Assembly (NCBI GenBank): GCA_003342815.1
Contig: PTEX01000494.1
Span: 119,150 to 183,149 of the forward strand
Direction of reading: 5' to 3'
DNA: 64,000 bases
Source: Eudromia elegans
Taxonomy: Eukaryota; Chordata; Aves; Tinamiformes; Tinamidae
Shown in pieces: positions 1 to 30,400 of the stretch. How positions within the stretch are numbered: the stretch's first letter is position 1; every line of letters begins with the position of its first letter. The notes under the pieces were generated by a model. The model had not been told where the DNA came from. It did not search any database and worked only from the letters and a program-made list of their open reading frames with translations. A program made the translations under genes and the position numbers.

Positions 1-1049
1 CCGTCCCGCGGAGGAGGCGCCCGGCGCGGCGGGCGCGGGCTCTGCCCCGAGGGGAGCGGAGCCCCCCGGGTGCCGCCTCCCTCCCCTTGCGCCTCGGGGC
101 TTAACTCGGAGTGAAACCAGCGCCGGGGCCGGGGCGGGCACGGGGCCGGGGAGGGCTGTCCAGGGCAGAAACGGGTCCCGCTCTTCCGGACGGGTCCCCG
201 TCCTTTCCCGTGAGACACGGCGAGGTTTCCTGCCCGCCGCTCACCTGTGGATTTTAATTGCACGTCTGCGTTCGTGCACGAGAAAGACTGAAACTTTATG
301 ACCCCCAAATCCGGTATGGCATCGCGTCAAGGAGAGTTCACCGGGGAGAACAGAAATGCCCTCAGTGCCCCCCTCCTCCGGTGCGCCGAGTTGCAGAGCT
401 CGGCGAGGAGGTCGGGGGCCGTAACGGGGGGTGTTGGGTGCTGGTCGGGTGGTGCTGGTGTTCCCCCTTGGTAGCTCCGGCGTCTCGCACGGAGACCCGT
501 GCGCATGTCGGTCCCGGTGCAGCTTCCGGAGGGGAGCCTTTCGCCAGGCCGGGCCCTGTGGGCGCTCCGGTGCAGCCTCGTGTCAAAGCCTCTCGGAGGG
601 CCTTGCCCAGGCGCCCCGGGAGCCTCCCGGTGCTTCCTGCCCTTGAGAACGGCCTGGCTTTCCCCGAGAACTGACCTGAGCTCTTCTCTTCTTCCTTGCA
701 GAGGGAGCTGCCCCGTGGCCTTCGCCCATCCCAAGTGTGAGCCCGTCGCAGCCAGGACGGAGAGGGGCCTCCGCTTGCTTCTGCCTCCTTAGTCCAGCCA
801 GAAGAACAGCGCCAAACCCAACGGCCGGTCCGCAGAGAGCTGCCGCTGGCCTAAGGAAGAGCCTGTGGCGTCTCCGTCTCCTCCCTCCTCAAGGTCTGGC
901 CACCGGCTGCATTTCTTATCCTCAGCTTCAGGATCAGCTTGAGAGAATCAGGCTCCCGGGTATCTTTGATTTGTACTTTTCGCTCAAACCTTCGCAACCG
1001 GGAAGCTGAAGCCGTCCCTGGCCCTGCCGCCGTTTTTCTGCCCCCAAGC
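1..1049 (+). promoter_or_regulatory. ZNF319: ZNF319 CpG-rich 5' region and 5' UTR
   Basis: The first ~240 bases are extremely GC- and CpG-rich, as in a housekeeping-type promoter or first noncoding exon. A clear 3' splice site (pyrimidine-rich tract ending in TTGCAG) lies at 701, so the coding exon probably begins at 702 and a noncoding exon lies upstream; several GTGAG/GTAAC-like donors exist and I cannot choose among them. The frame upstream of the chosen start is open back to another ATG at 939, but those extra 37 residues are not zinc-finger-like and the family start fits the ATG at 1050. Confidence 0.6.
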
Positions 1050-2696
1050 ATGTCGGAAAGCTGGCAGCAGCCGCAGCCGCAGCCGGCGCCGCAGCCGCAC
1101 AGCGGCAGCGCCGCGCTGCCGGAGCACTCCATGGCGCCGAGCGGCGCCGAGAACGCCCTGGGCTGCGCCGTGTACGGCATCCTGCTGCAGCCGGAGCCCG
1201 GCCTGCAGCACCACCAGCACGCTGCCCTGCAGCCGGGGGAGCCCTCGCACAAATGCGGCGTGTGCGGCCACGACCTCGCTCACTTGTCCAACCCCCACGA
1301 GCACCAGTGCTTGCCGGGCCACGACCGCTCCTTCCAGTGCACGCAGTGCCTGAAGATCTTCCACCAGGCCACCGACCTCCTGGAGCATCAGTGCATCCAG
1401 GTGGAGCAGAAGCCTTTCGTGTGCGGGGTCTGCAAGATGGGCTTTTCCCTCCTCACTTCGCTGGCGCAGCACCACAACGTGCACAACGGCAACGCCATGA
1501 AGTGCTCCATCTGCGAGAAGACCTACAAGCCCCCCGAGGCAGAGCACCCGCAGCCTCTGGATCCCTTGGAGAAGCCCTACAGCTGCTCCATCTGCCAGAA
1601 GACCTTCAAGCACCTCTCGGAGCTCTCGCGCCACGAGCGCATCCACACGGGAGAGAAGCCGTACAAGTGCACGCTGTGCGACAAGAGCTTCAGCCAGTCC
1701 TCCCACCTGGTGCACCACAAGCGGACGCACAGCTCGGAGCGGCCCTACAAGTGCACGGTGTGCGAGAAGACCTTCAAGCACCGCTCGCACCTGGTGCGCC
1801 ACATGTACGCGCACTCCGGGGAGCACCTCTTCAAGTGCAACGTCTGCGAGCTGCACTTCAAGGAGTCCTCGGAGCTGCTGCAGCACCCCTGCACGCCGAG
1901 CGGCGAGCGGCCCTTCCGCTGCGGCGAGTGCCAGAAGGCCTTCAAGCGCCCCTCGGACCTGCGGCAGCACGAGCGCACGCACAGCGAGGAGCGGCCCTTC
2001 AAGTGCGACCTGTGCCAGATGAGCTTCAAGCAGCAGTACGCGCTCATGCGCCACCGGCGCACGCACAAGGCCGAGGAGCCCTTCAAGTGCAACCTCTGCG
2101 AGAAGGGCTTCGTGCAGCCCTCGCACTTGGTCTACCACCAGCACGTGCACGGCATCGAAAACCTCTTCAAGTGCAACGTGTGCCAGAAGGGCTTCAACCA
2201 GTCCTCGGAGCTGCTGCGGCACAAGTGCGTGCAGAACGCGGAGCGGCCCTTCAAGTGCACCGTGTGCAACAAGTCCTACAAGCGCGCCTCGGCCCTGCAG
2301 AAGCACCAGCTGGCCCACTGCGCCGAGAAGCCCCTCAAGTGCACGCTCTGCGAGAGACGCTTCTTCTCCTCCTCCGAGTTCGTGCAGCACCGCTGCGACC
2401 CGGCCCGCGAGAAGCCCCTCAAGTGCCCCGACTGTGAAAAGCGCTTCAAGTACGCGTCGGACCTGCAGCGGCACCGGCGCGTGCACACGGGTGAGAAGCC
2501 GTACAAGTGCCCCTCGTGCGAGAAGGCCTTCAAGCAGCGCGAGCACCTCAACAAGCACCACAGCGTGCACGCGCGGGAGCAGCAGTACAAGTGCATGTGG
2601 TGCGGCGAGCGCTTCCTGGACTTGGGCCTGCTGCAGGAGCACAGCGTGCAGCACACGGCCGAGGGCGCCTACCAGGTGGCCGCCTGCTTGCCCTGA
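1050..2696 (+). CDS. ZNF319: ZNF319, C2H2 zinc-finger protein
   Basis: A 548-residue protein in one exon, recognised as ZNF319 from its start (MSESWQQ), the following ENALGCAVYGILLQP block, and its end (EGAYQVAACLP); human ZNF319 is about 582 residues. After a Gln/Pro/His-rich N-terminus there are about 17 tandem zinc-finger modules from residue ~67 to the end. Several have the canonical HTGEKPY linker (for example around 1650 and 2490). At least five modules end in Cys instead of the last His (ending EHQC, QHPC, RHKC, QHRC), so the protein mixes C2H2 and C2HC fingers. One finger near 1500 is degenerate. It is presumed a nuclear nucleic-acid-binding protein; its targets are unknown to me. The next genes are SPMIP8, convergent, and CNGB1, as in mammals. 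Confidence 0.96.
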   Translation: MSESWQQPQPQPAPQPHSGSAALPEHSMAPSGAENALGCAVYGILLQPEPGLQHHQHAALQPGEPSHKCGVCGHDLAHLSNPHEHQCLPGHDRSFQCTQCLKIFHQATDLLEHQCIQVEQKPFVCGVCKMGFSLLTSLAQHHNVHNGNAMKCSICEKTYKPPEAEHPQPLDPLEKPYSCSICQKTFKHLSELSRHERIHTGEKPYKCTLCDKSFSQSSHLVHHKRTHSSERPYKCTVCEKTFKHRSHLVRHMYAHSGEHLFKCNVCELHFKESSELLQHPCTPSGERPFRCGECQKAFKRPSDLRQHERTHSEERPFKCDLCQMSFKQQYALMRHRRTHKAEEPFKCNLCEKGFVQPSHLVYHQHVHGIENLFKCNVCQKGFNQSSELLRHKCVQNAERPFKCTVCNKSYKRASALQKHQLAHCAEKPLKCTLCERRFFSSSEFVQHRCDPAREKPLKCPDCEKRFKYASDLQRHRRVHTGEKPYKCPSCEKAFKQREHLNKHHSVHAREQQYKCMWCGERFLDLGLLQEHSVQHTAEGAYQVAACLP

Positions 2697-5600
2697 GCCT
2701 CCCGCCCGGCGGTGGCTGCCAGCTTGCATGGGGCGCTCCTGAGCCTCGGCCTCCTCTTCCTCCTCCTCGCTCGCAGGTGGCCTCCAGAGAATCGTGGCGG
2801 AGTGGGGAGGTGGGGCGGGCCGCTGGGTCAGCTCTCCGCTGGCCTCTGCGGCTCATGTGCCACCTACGTGCCAGGGGTGACGGGTGACTTGGAAAGCTTC
2901 ACCAGGAGGGAGAGCGAAGGAGGGAGGCGAGGAGAGGGAGTGACACCTGTAGTTGCCTGTTGTGCCCTGGACTATAAGTCGCATTGTATCAGCAGTTCCA
3001 GGGCTGTGAGCTGGCCAGTCTCTGCCCAGATGCCCTTCATTTGGGTCTTCTATCCACTGTCCTGCCAGCAAGGTCAGGAGGGAAAGCTGGGAGCTCGCCC
3101 CATGGAGAGGGGCCAGGGCAGCACCAGCCTCCTTGGTAGTGTCACCCCTGCTCAGTAGAAGGTTCCCACCACGGGGATCCCCCAGCGTCATCACTGCGAG
3201 TCCCCTTGAGTGACTCGGGAGGACCCTTTCAGGTGGGTAGCACTCATTGACTCCCCCAGCCTGCCCTGCTCGCCCTGGAGCACGGGAAGGGCCCGGCCGG
3301 GTGCCGCGTGGCTGTGTCCAGCCGCGCGGGGAGGAGCGGCGGGCGCCAGGAGGGTCCCCGCGAGGCTCCGTGCTCTGCCCAGGGCTCACCCGCCAGCCCG
3401 GCGCTCCTGGCGCTGCCCTGGCCGCCTGCCCGCCTCCGAGGGGGTCGAGCAGAGGGACGCGCCAGCAGCTCAACACTAACGGCCGAGACAAACACTACTC
3501 GTAAGCTGCAGCTACTGAAGGGGCCTGGCTGCCGGCACCGCTGCCCGGCAGGCTCGGTGCCTGACTCGCCGGAGGGAAATGGCTGGGTCCGGAGCGAGTG
3601 GGGAAGGAGCCCTCGTGGCTGTGGGGTCCGCTCCGGGAGAAGGGAAAGGCTGGCAGGAACTAGGGAAGGAGCATTTTTCCCCGCCCCAACTCTTATGGAG
3701 TCCCTTTTGAGCTCTTTCTTTGTCCCTTCTGTATTTTTTCAGGTTTTGCACAGTTCCTGTAAGCAAACACCTCTTAAAAATAAACACCCACCCCAGCAAG
3801 ACCGGTGCAGCCTCAGGTGTCTTCCTCTGCAGGACTTGCGGTCTTCTCCTGCCCGGGAGCCTTTCAGGTGCCAGGCAGATGCCTCCAAGGCGGCAGGAGC
3901 TTAACTGAGTTGCCCCCGAGCGGAGCCCTTCCCTTCTCCATGTTCGCCAGCCCTCCTTTGCGCGAGGAGCCTCCTGGCTCCGTCGGGCTGCTCTGATCAA
4001 CGTGCCCAGCGGGTAGAGGCGGCCGAAGCTCGCCGAGTGCCAGGCTGCGCCCGCCTTGCTCAGGGTGGCTGCTCCCCTGGCAGCGAGAGGACGAGTTTTA
4101 GTGGCTTTTCCAGTGCTGCTCGGAGAGGTTTTAAGGAGTTTAATGTAAACCTCGCTCTCTGCTGCCCAAGGAGGAGGGACAGACGCTCATCTTACTCCAT
4201 GCGGCCTCTTTTCCTTTTCTTTTTTGGCCTTTTTTAAAGCAGTTTGTTAATATTCATTAAAAAAAAAATCCTGTATAGTTTAACTTGATGTCATATTGGA
4301 TATATATGCGCTTTTTTTTTTTTTTTCCCCCCCCAAGAGAGAGATGTGAAACCTGGATTTGTAAAGCCCGCTCCACTTCTAGGTCGCTGATTTGGGGTGT
4401 CTGATATGCTGCGAGTTTGGCGTGTGCTCAACAGGAGGGCTGGGAGTAGATGGAGGGCGAGGAGGGCCGGCTCTGTCCCTGGGCTGCGCGGTGCTCGAGG
4501 GACCAGCCCTGCGGCTCCGGGTCCTCGGAGGCGGTGCCCGCAGGAGGACCAGGCTGTGCAGGGGCACCAGGCGCCCGCAGCGCCGGGCTCACTTGGTCTC
4601 CTCGGCCGTTTTGACTGCCCTGCGTCAGCACGAATCCCGGAAAAGTCTTGGCAGTCGAGAGCGGGGGACGTGCCCAGGCCTCGGCGTGAGCAGGTGAATG
4701 TCCCTGCCTCCCTTGCTGGCGGGCGCAGGAGCGATCCCCGGCGTCCCTCTGTGGAATGGGAGCTCCCCAGGGGCCGCTGGTGGCCTTGATTACGTTTTAA
4801 TAAGGAGATTGTTTAGCTATAATTAGCTTTGTTTGGTACAGTTGAGCCGGCGAGTGGGTTGTTCTCTGTTGCAGTGCCTTCGGGCCACGTTGGCTTCTTC
4901 TAAGGATGGGGCGAGGAGAGATGAATGTGGCAAGAGGCCTGTGAGTGTCCGGGTGGAGGGGGACAGGCGTTCCCAGGATGTCACACTGCACGGGGCTCCC
5001 TCTTAGTTGTTCCCAAAAAGGGAATCCTTTTTGGACCAAAAAGAGCAGATGTGGCTGGAGCGTGTTCCTCATCACCCCCATGGTACCTTACGGGGTTACC
5101 GTGGTGGGGCTGGTTTTGTGTCAGCCCCCAGCGAGGGACTCGGTGCCTGTGGGGGTGCTCAAGGGCTGGAGCAGGGATTGGCCGTTCCTGACGGGCTTGT
5201 CCCTTCTGGCTTTCTGACATGGGAAGCGGGTGGGTTGAACCTGAGACCCTGTTAGGAAGGCAAGAGGGGAGGGGGTTAGGTTGGCCCAGGCTCTTTGGAG
5301 GCCACCCAGGAGATGCATCCCGCTCTCTGCTTCTTCCCAGGAGGAAGGTCCTATCCTTCATGTGGGGCTCTTCATCAACCTTCTCCTCGCACATACTGGA
5401 TGCCTCTCTCCATGTACCTTCCCCTCCCCGGTTATTTTGCTTATACTTTGGTAAGACCTTCCAGGCGTCCTGCCTCTCCGTTGGGTTCTTCATAACTAAC
5501 GCTGTCTTTCCACCTCCGCGCTGTTTCCATTGCTCATCTCTATGAGATCCCCCTCCCCTCAGCTTCCTCTCTCAGGCTGATTCCAAGCAATAGGGGACGT

Positions 5601-6650
5601 ATCTGATAACCAAGCCGGAGGTTTTGAGTCCTTCCTTGCCACAAGCCTCCTGGCCGTCTCGCTGGCCTGGGGTGATGCTGCAGATGCCGTGGTGGCCCTG
5701 GTGCTCTGCGCTTTCTCGGGTGGCATCTGGAACCGGGCCAAGCCGGTCTGAGCCAGGATCCCATCACTTTGGCCATTCCCATCACCGTGTTCCCAAGGCT
5801 GGGCATGAAGTTGGTGTGGGGCTATCTGGTGTTTGAGGGACAAGTCCTAGCGCTGCTCTCCGGATGCTGGATCCCCTGGGAATGCCTGTTGGGCCGCGCA
5901 GCAGCTCGCCCTTAAGTAACCCTGGTGTGGGCGCCCTTGGCATTGCAGGTAGGTCCAGGCTGCCCCAGGAGCCTGGCAGCAGGGCATGGGCAGGGGGAGC
6001 CCGGGAGCCGTCGCGGAGACGCGATGGCTGCAGTTGGGGTGGAAAACTGCTCTCCTCTCGGGTGCACGTGCCGGAGATGGGGAAGAGCGTGCCCGGAGAG
6101 CAGCTTGGGGCCGTCTCCTGACGCTCGCACCCGGGATCGCGCTGCGGGGAGGAGAGCCCTTCCTGCGCTTGCTTTGGCTCTTTTGGGGCTATTCGGCTTC
6201 AGTCCAGGCTGCAAGCAGAGCCTGCCCAAAGCAAGAACGCCTGGGGGCCATTGGTGCTCTTCTTGGTGGCCAGAGGGGAGTCAGCTCCCAGGACGGACCC
6301 CGTGCCCGCCTGTGTCCCCTTGAGATGCAATGACAACGGGGCAAGAGAGGGGGCCCGGCGGGGGGACCTTGAGCCGTGGGGGCTTCTCGATGCCACTCGA
6401 GGACTTTTGGGGCCACCTCTGCGTTGCTGGGTGTCCCCGTGTGACAGGGCCCTCACCCGTTGGCTCTGGGGGCTCCCCAACTGAGTGCCCGGGGCGAGTC
6501 GGGGCCGAGGAGGTGGCTGGTGGTGCCTTTGACACCGCTCCCCGTGGGCTTCTCGGCTGCTCCGCCACGTGGAGTGGACGTACGTTGTATTAACACAGCC
6601 CGCTCTTCTGTGTGAGTGTCAACCGGTTTCGCTTTACTAATAAATTTATA
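2697..6650 (+). other. ZNF319: ZNF319 3' UTR (probable) with alternative poly(A) signals
   Basis: No spliceable or conserved-looking coding exon is visible here. AATAAA hexamers occur near 3779 and at 6639-6644, the latter followed by a GT-rich stretch, so the transcript may end near 6660. The 3' end is inferred from these signals only. T/A runs at 4220-4330 are simple sequence. Confidence 0.45.
6639..6644 (+). other. poly(A) signal AATAAA, candidate distal end of ZNF319
   Basis: AATAAA in an AT-rich patch (TAATAAATTTATAG), followed about 20 bases on by GT-rich sequence. It is the last plus-strand hexamer before the minus-strand gene at 7.0 kb. Confidence 0.45.
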
Positions 6651-7038
6651 GTTATTTATACCTTCCGGTGAGCGCCTGAGGTTTGTGGAGCAGGGCACTG
6701 CGTCAGCCGCCGCCTCTGCTTGCTGCGCGACCTGATCGACTGAGGGATTCACCGGCGGGCCCCGCGCGGCCGGGGGCGCCGGGCTGGTGCCCGGCTCCCT
6801 GCTGCTCCTAACGCCAGGGCCGCGGGTAGCGTGAGCGGCTGTGGGCGAGCGGCCGGGCGCTCAGTGCGACCCGCGCATCCCCACGCGTCCCCGCGCGCCC
6901 CGCTCCCCGGCGCTCACCTGTAGGCTGGGCCGAAGCTCCTGAACACGTCGCTGCCGAGGAAGAGGAGGGAAAGCCCTGAGTGGTGGTGCCGGTGGCGCAG
7001 TGTTAGTTGGGACCGTGGCGACCGCCCCGGGCTACCTA

Positions 7039-7933
7039 CTAGGTGCTCTTGGGCATGGGCTTGGGGCCGTATTGGTGCAGGCTGGGGTCTTGCTGGAGGC
7101 AGTCCTTAAGGGGCACGGTGAGAGGTGACGTGGGCGACGCTGGTGGCACGAGCCTGGCCCCGGTGCCACAAAGCGTGGCACCCCCCCCATCCTCACCCGC
7201 CACGTCTGTGTGACCTCCGGCCGCAGGGACCGACCCGCGTAGCCGCTGCACCTGGACCCTGAGAGGAGAGAGCAGGCAGCAGTGTTTCTGTCATCCGAGG
7301 CGGCCAGCACTCCGCTCCAGAGTGAACGCGCTCATGCATCGTCCTGCCCAAGCCGCCCCCAGGCTCATAGCGAGCAGATTCATTCTGTGCACGAGGGCAA
7401 AACTATCTGCACCTGTGCCGGGCAGCCCCGGCGCTGCGGGCGCCGAGACGAAGCGGGACCAGTTCTGTGCCACCTCCACGTAGCTGGGCCACCCCCGCGC
7501 CAGTGGCACCGGGGTCACCGTGCCGGCCACGGCCCTCGCGGCGAGCGGGGGCCACCGGTGCAGCAGGGCCTGCGGGGAGGGAGGAGCCGAGCTGCGGCTC
7601 GGCTCGCGGCGGCCCAGGGCTCCCCCACCCCATTGCCCCTCACCAGGCTGGGCAGAGGCGGCCCGGGCATGGGGGGCAGCCCGAAGGAGGCCCTGGTGAA
7701 GTCTTCTGTGGGGACGGGAGTGGGGGGCGTCAGTGAGCAGCCGCGCGGGCGCTGCCGTGGGTGCTGCCGCGGGCGTTCCCGCGGGCGTTACCGCGGGTGC
7801 AGCGGGTGCTGGTCCTGGCGTGGCACTCCGGCAGCTTGCAGGCGGCCGTGTCCATGTCCATGCGGCGCAGTGAGGGCAGGTGCGGGTGGTAGAGATCCTC
7901 CTTCACGGCCGCCAGCCTGCGGCGCCCGGGCAT
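7039..7933 (-). CDS. SPMIP8: SPMIP8/TEPP-like sperm microtubule inner protein (5' end uncertain)
   Basis: Five minus-strand exons with good splice sites join in one frame: 7917-7792 region (start of the exon at 7916, or reading in from the ATG at 7933), 7705-7644, 7569-7413, 7258-7197, 7104-7039. Phases run 2/1, 1/0, 0/1, 1/0, 0/stop with no in-frame stop, which is unlikely by chance. Readable pieces include KEDLYHPHLPSLRRMDMDTA, GWPSYVEVAQNWSRFVS and the C-terminus DCLQQDPSLHQYGPKPMPKST. Basis for the name: in human, TEPP (SPMIP8) lies between ZNF319 and CNGB1 on the opposite strand, exactly as here; I am not matching residues from memory. Known role: testis-expressed microtubule inner protein of sperm flagella. 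The ATG at 7933 (MPGRRRLAAVKEDL) may be the start, or more 5' exons may lie up to ~8.9 kb. Antisense frames on the plus strand here are shadows. Confidence 0.65.
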
Positions 7934-9059
7934 GGGCTGCGCGCAGCCTGAGGGGCCGGCCGGGCGCCCCGGGGATGGGCAGGGGGATCCTCCACCAGAG
8001 CCCTGATGCCACGAGGACGGGCAGAGGGACCCTGCGGCGGCCAGGGGCTCCCTCAGTGCATAGCTCGCTGGCCTGGGCAGCGTCAATTGCCATTGGGCTC
8101 GGTGCTCCGGGCCCCAAGTCTGCATCTCCTGATGGTGCTTCCAGGCTGCAGAAGGGAGGGTGGGAAGGAGGAGGGAGACCCTGGGGCCCGGTCCTTGTGT
8201 TCTGTTGTTCTGTTCCCTTCCCTCCCCGCGGCAACGCGGGCACCCAGGCGCACGGAACATCCCCCCCAGCCCCCTTGTGCCCCCTGGCCAAGGACACTGC
8301 CCAGCCCCGCTGGGTGCTGCCTCCTGCCTTGCCGGTGTCCCCGTGTCCCTGCGTCCCCTGGGCGGGGATTGAGGCTGCCACTAACCGGATCAAGCGAGAG
8401 GGCAGGATTAGCTCCCTGCCTCCTGCCCCAGATCACGGGTGCCGGGGAACGGGGTGCCTGCTCCCCCCGGGGCCCTGCACCCTTCGCCCCGCGAGGACCT
8501 CACGCCAGCAGCCACTTCTTCAGGGTGAGTAGTGGGGGGTAGTGCGGGGACTTTTGGCAGCGGGCACGTGGTGGCCCTCGCCTGCACCTGCAGGCTCAGC
8601 CCCGTCCCAGGGCGCTTAGCGGTGCCCACGGGGACGTTTCCTCTTTCGGCGCTTCTTGCCCGGTGCGCGTCCTCAGGGTGAATCTCCCCACTCCGATGCC
8701 CTCCACGCCCCAGCTCCGTCACTCACCTCCTTCCCGTACCAAGGGCAGCCTTAAGCTGGAGCCAGCTCTTGCCGCAGGGACTTGCCTGGGAAGGGTTTAA
8801 TCCCGTTTTCCCTCTGTAATCCATGCAAGAGTCGCGGGCAGCAGAAAGGGCAGTGAGGGGCTTGGGGGAACCACTGCATCCCCTCTGCCGTCCCCTGGGT
8901 GCCGCGGCTCTTCCGAGCCCATTAAACCCACGCGCCCAGCTGCACGTCCCCAACCCTGGGGCTGGTGGCGAGGAGGTCCCGGGTGTGCACAGCCAGGGTA
9001 GCGGGACATGAGCCCCTTGCGTGCTCCAAAGGCTCCCCCTTCCCTCAGGCTGCGGCAGG

Positions 9060-28801
<19,742 letters not shown>

Positions 28802-30400
28802 GAAACAGAGCAAATTTCAGTGTAGAAGTGCAACAACTAGGTGGTTTAATTGTTAATCATTTCCATGGGGTGGCTAGAGGCTTTTCTAACTCTTGATACC
28901 AATAGGCTCTGCCTGTCTTTTCTGCTTAGACCTTCACCCACTGCTGATAAAGCCCGTTACTCTGTGCAATCACTTTTTACCGCTCTGTGTGGTTAATGAG
29001 TGTCAGTTCAGGTAAAGCTTGGAGAGTTTCTCCCCCCTGAAATCTGAGTCACTGCTTGGCCAGAGACAAGGACTACAGGAAAAAAAAAAAGAAAAAAGAT
29101 TCCTCTGTCGATTCCTCTGTTGGCCTCAAGGTTGTCACGAGCAGTTACCGAGTGATTCATCTGGAAAGGATTCGCGGTATTCTCTCAAGCTGAACAGAGT
29201 TCGAATTGTTCGGTGGTAGGGAAAAGCCCGCCCGGGCTCGCATGGGCTGCAGGGCCTCCCGCTCTGCTCAGGACGCCCTTCCCCACCGTGGCAGCCTCCG
29301 TGGAGGATGCGAAGAAGAGCCAAGCTGTAGAAGACGCAACCTGCGAGGAAGGCATGGGCAAGAGGAAGAGCCTTACGTTGCAGTGGGAGCAATCCGGTGT
29401 TGCCGTTGGTAGGAAGAACGCATGGGGACAGCCTGCAACTCCCCATCGTTGGCAGTTTTTAAGGGACGGTAGAAACCCAAGGGAGTCCATCGTGGACCAG
29501 ACGACGGCCTCTGCTGAGGAACCCCCAGCCTTGGTTTTCCACGGTTCTGCCACAGCAGAAGAGGAAAATCAAGATGGAATTAAGAAGGTGAAAAGACTTG
29601 CTGGCATCTGGCTGGACCACAAGAAGTGAGATCTCCTCCTCTCCAAGCCAGTATTTCACACCGAGCCCGGAGTTTCCTTCAGAGGAAAAGAGGGGCTGCA
29701 GTTTGCTGCATGGAGCCACCGTTGGGATGGGATGGAGTGAAATGTTGGATCCTGAGCAGATCCCTGCAGATGTGGGGAGTCTATGAAGCAGCACAGCCCT
29801 GAATAGAAGGGACTGTGGTGCGGATGCCATCTGCCCCTATCTTTTTTGGTCAAAATTCTTCTTTTCATAAAGGACCTTTTGACTGCTCTTCATCTCATGA
29901 CAGGGTGTCATGCTGTGCTGCCATAGGCATCACATTTATCCCCTCTCTTGGAAAGTACATGGAGGAAAGAAGAGAAAAAAAGCAGGATATAAATTAATGT
30001 TAATTAGCAATGATTTATTTTATTTAAAGATAAATCTTCAGGAACCTCCACCATGTTGCCCAAGGGTCTGAAGCTGTCCCTATCCTTGAGATGGCAGAGG
30101 AAAGCCTGAACTACAGAGAGAGCATCAAAACCTCTCCAAATATCCCTCGTTCCGTCACCCATTACGATTTGTTCCCGGATGCCGTTTCTGGTGGAAGGAT
30201 CTGGTGGGCAGTATAAAGTGTTTGGTTTCATCCTATCAACTTTGAACTGTCAAAATGGGAAAATGAGCTGGAGTCAATCCAGGATGCTGAGTTCGCACTG
30301 CGTTTTTACGTAGCTTACAAAAATAGTTTAAATAACTTGCACGCTTTAACAGCCTTCATCATCTGACACATTTACAATAAAGCCAACTTAGATTATACTT
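28802..30400 (+). other. CNGB1: CNGB1 3' UTR (probable), AATAAA at 30376
   Basis: After the stop at 28801 there is no further CNGB1 exon. The first convincing poly(A) signal is ACAATAAAGCC at 30376-30381. A 138-codon open frame at 29213-29629 lies inside and is treated separately. 30.4-32.1 kb holds nothing I can identify apart from AT-rich sequence. Confidence 0.5.

Noticed and set aside
984-2729. 581-codon open frame antisense to ZNF319
   Set aside because: It is the exact shadow of a high-GC3 zinc-finger gene, with low-complexity Leu/Ala/Val sequence and no own features.
7282-8532. 416-codon plus-strand frame
   Set aside because: It overlaps the SPMIP8 exons on the other strand, is Arg/Gly/Pro-rich from GC bias and has no family motif.
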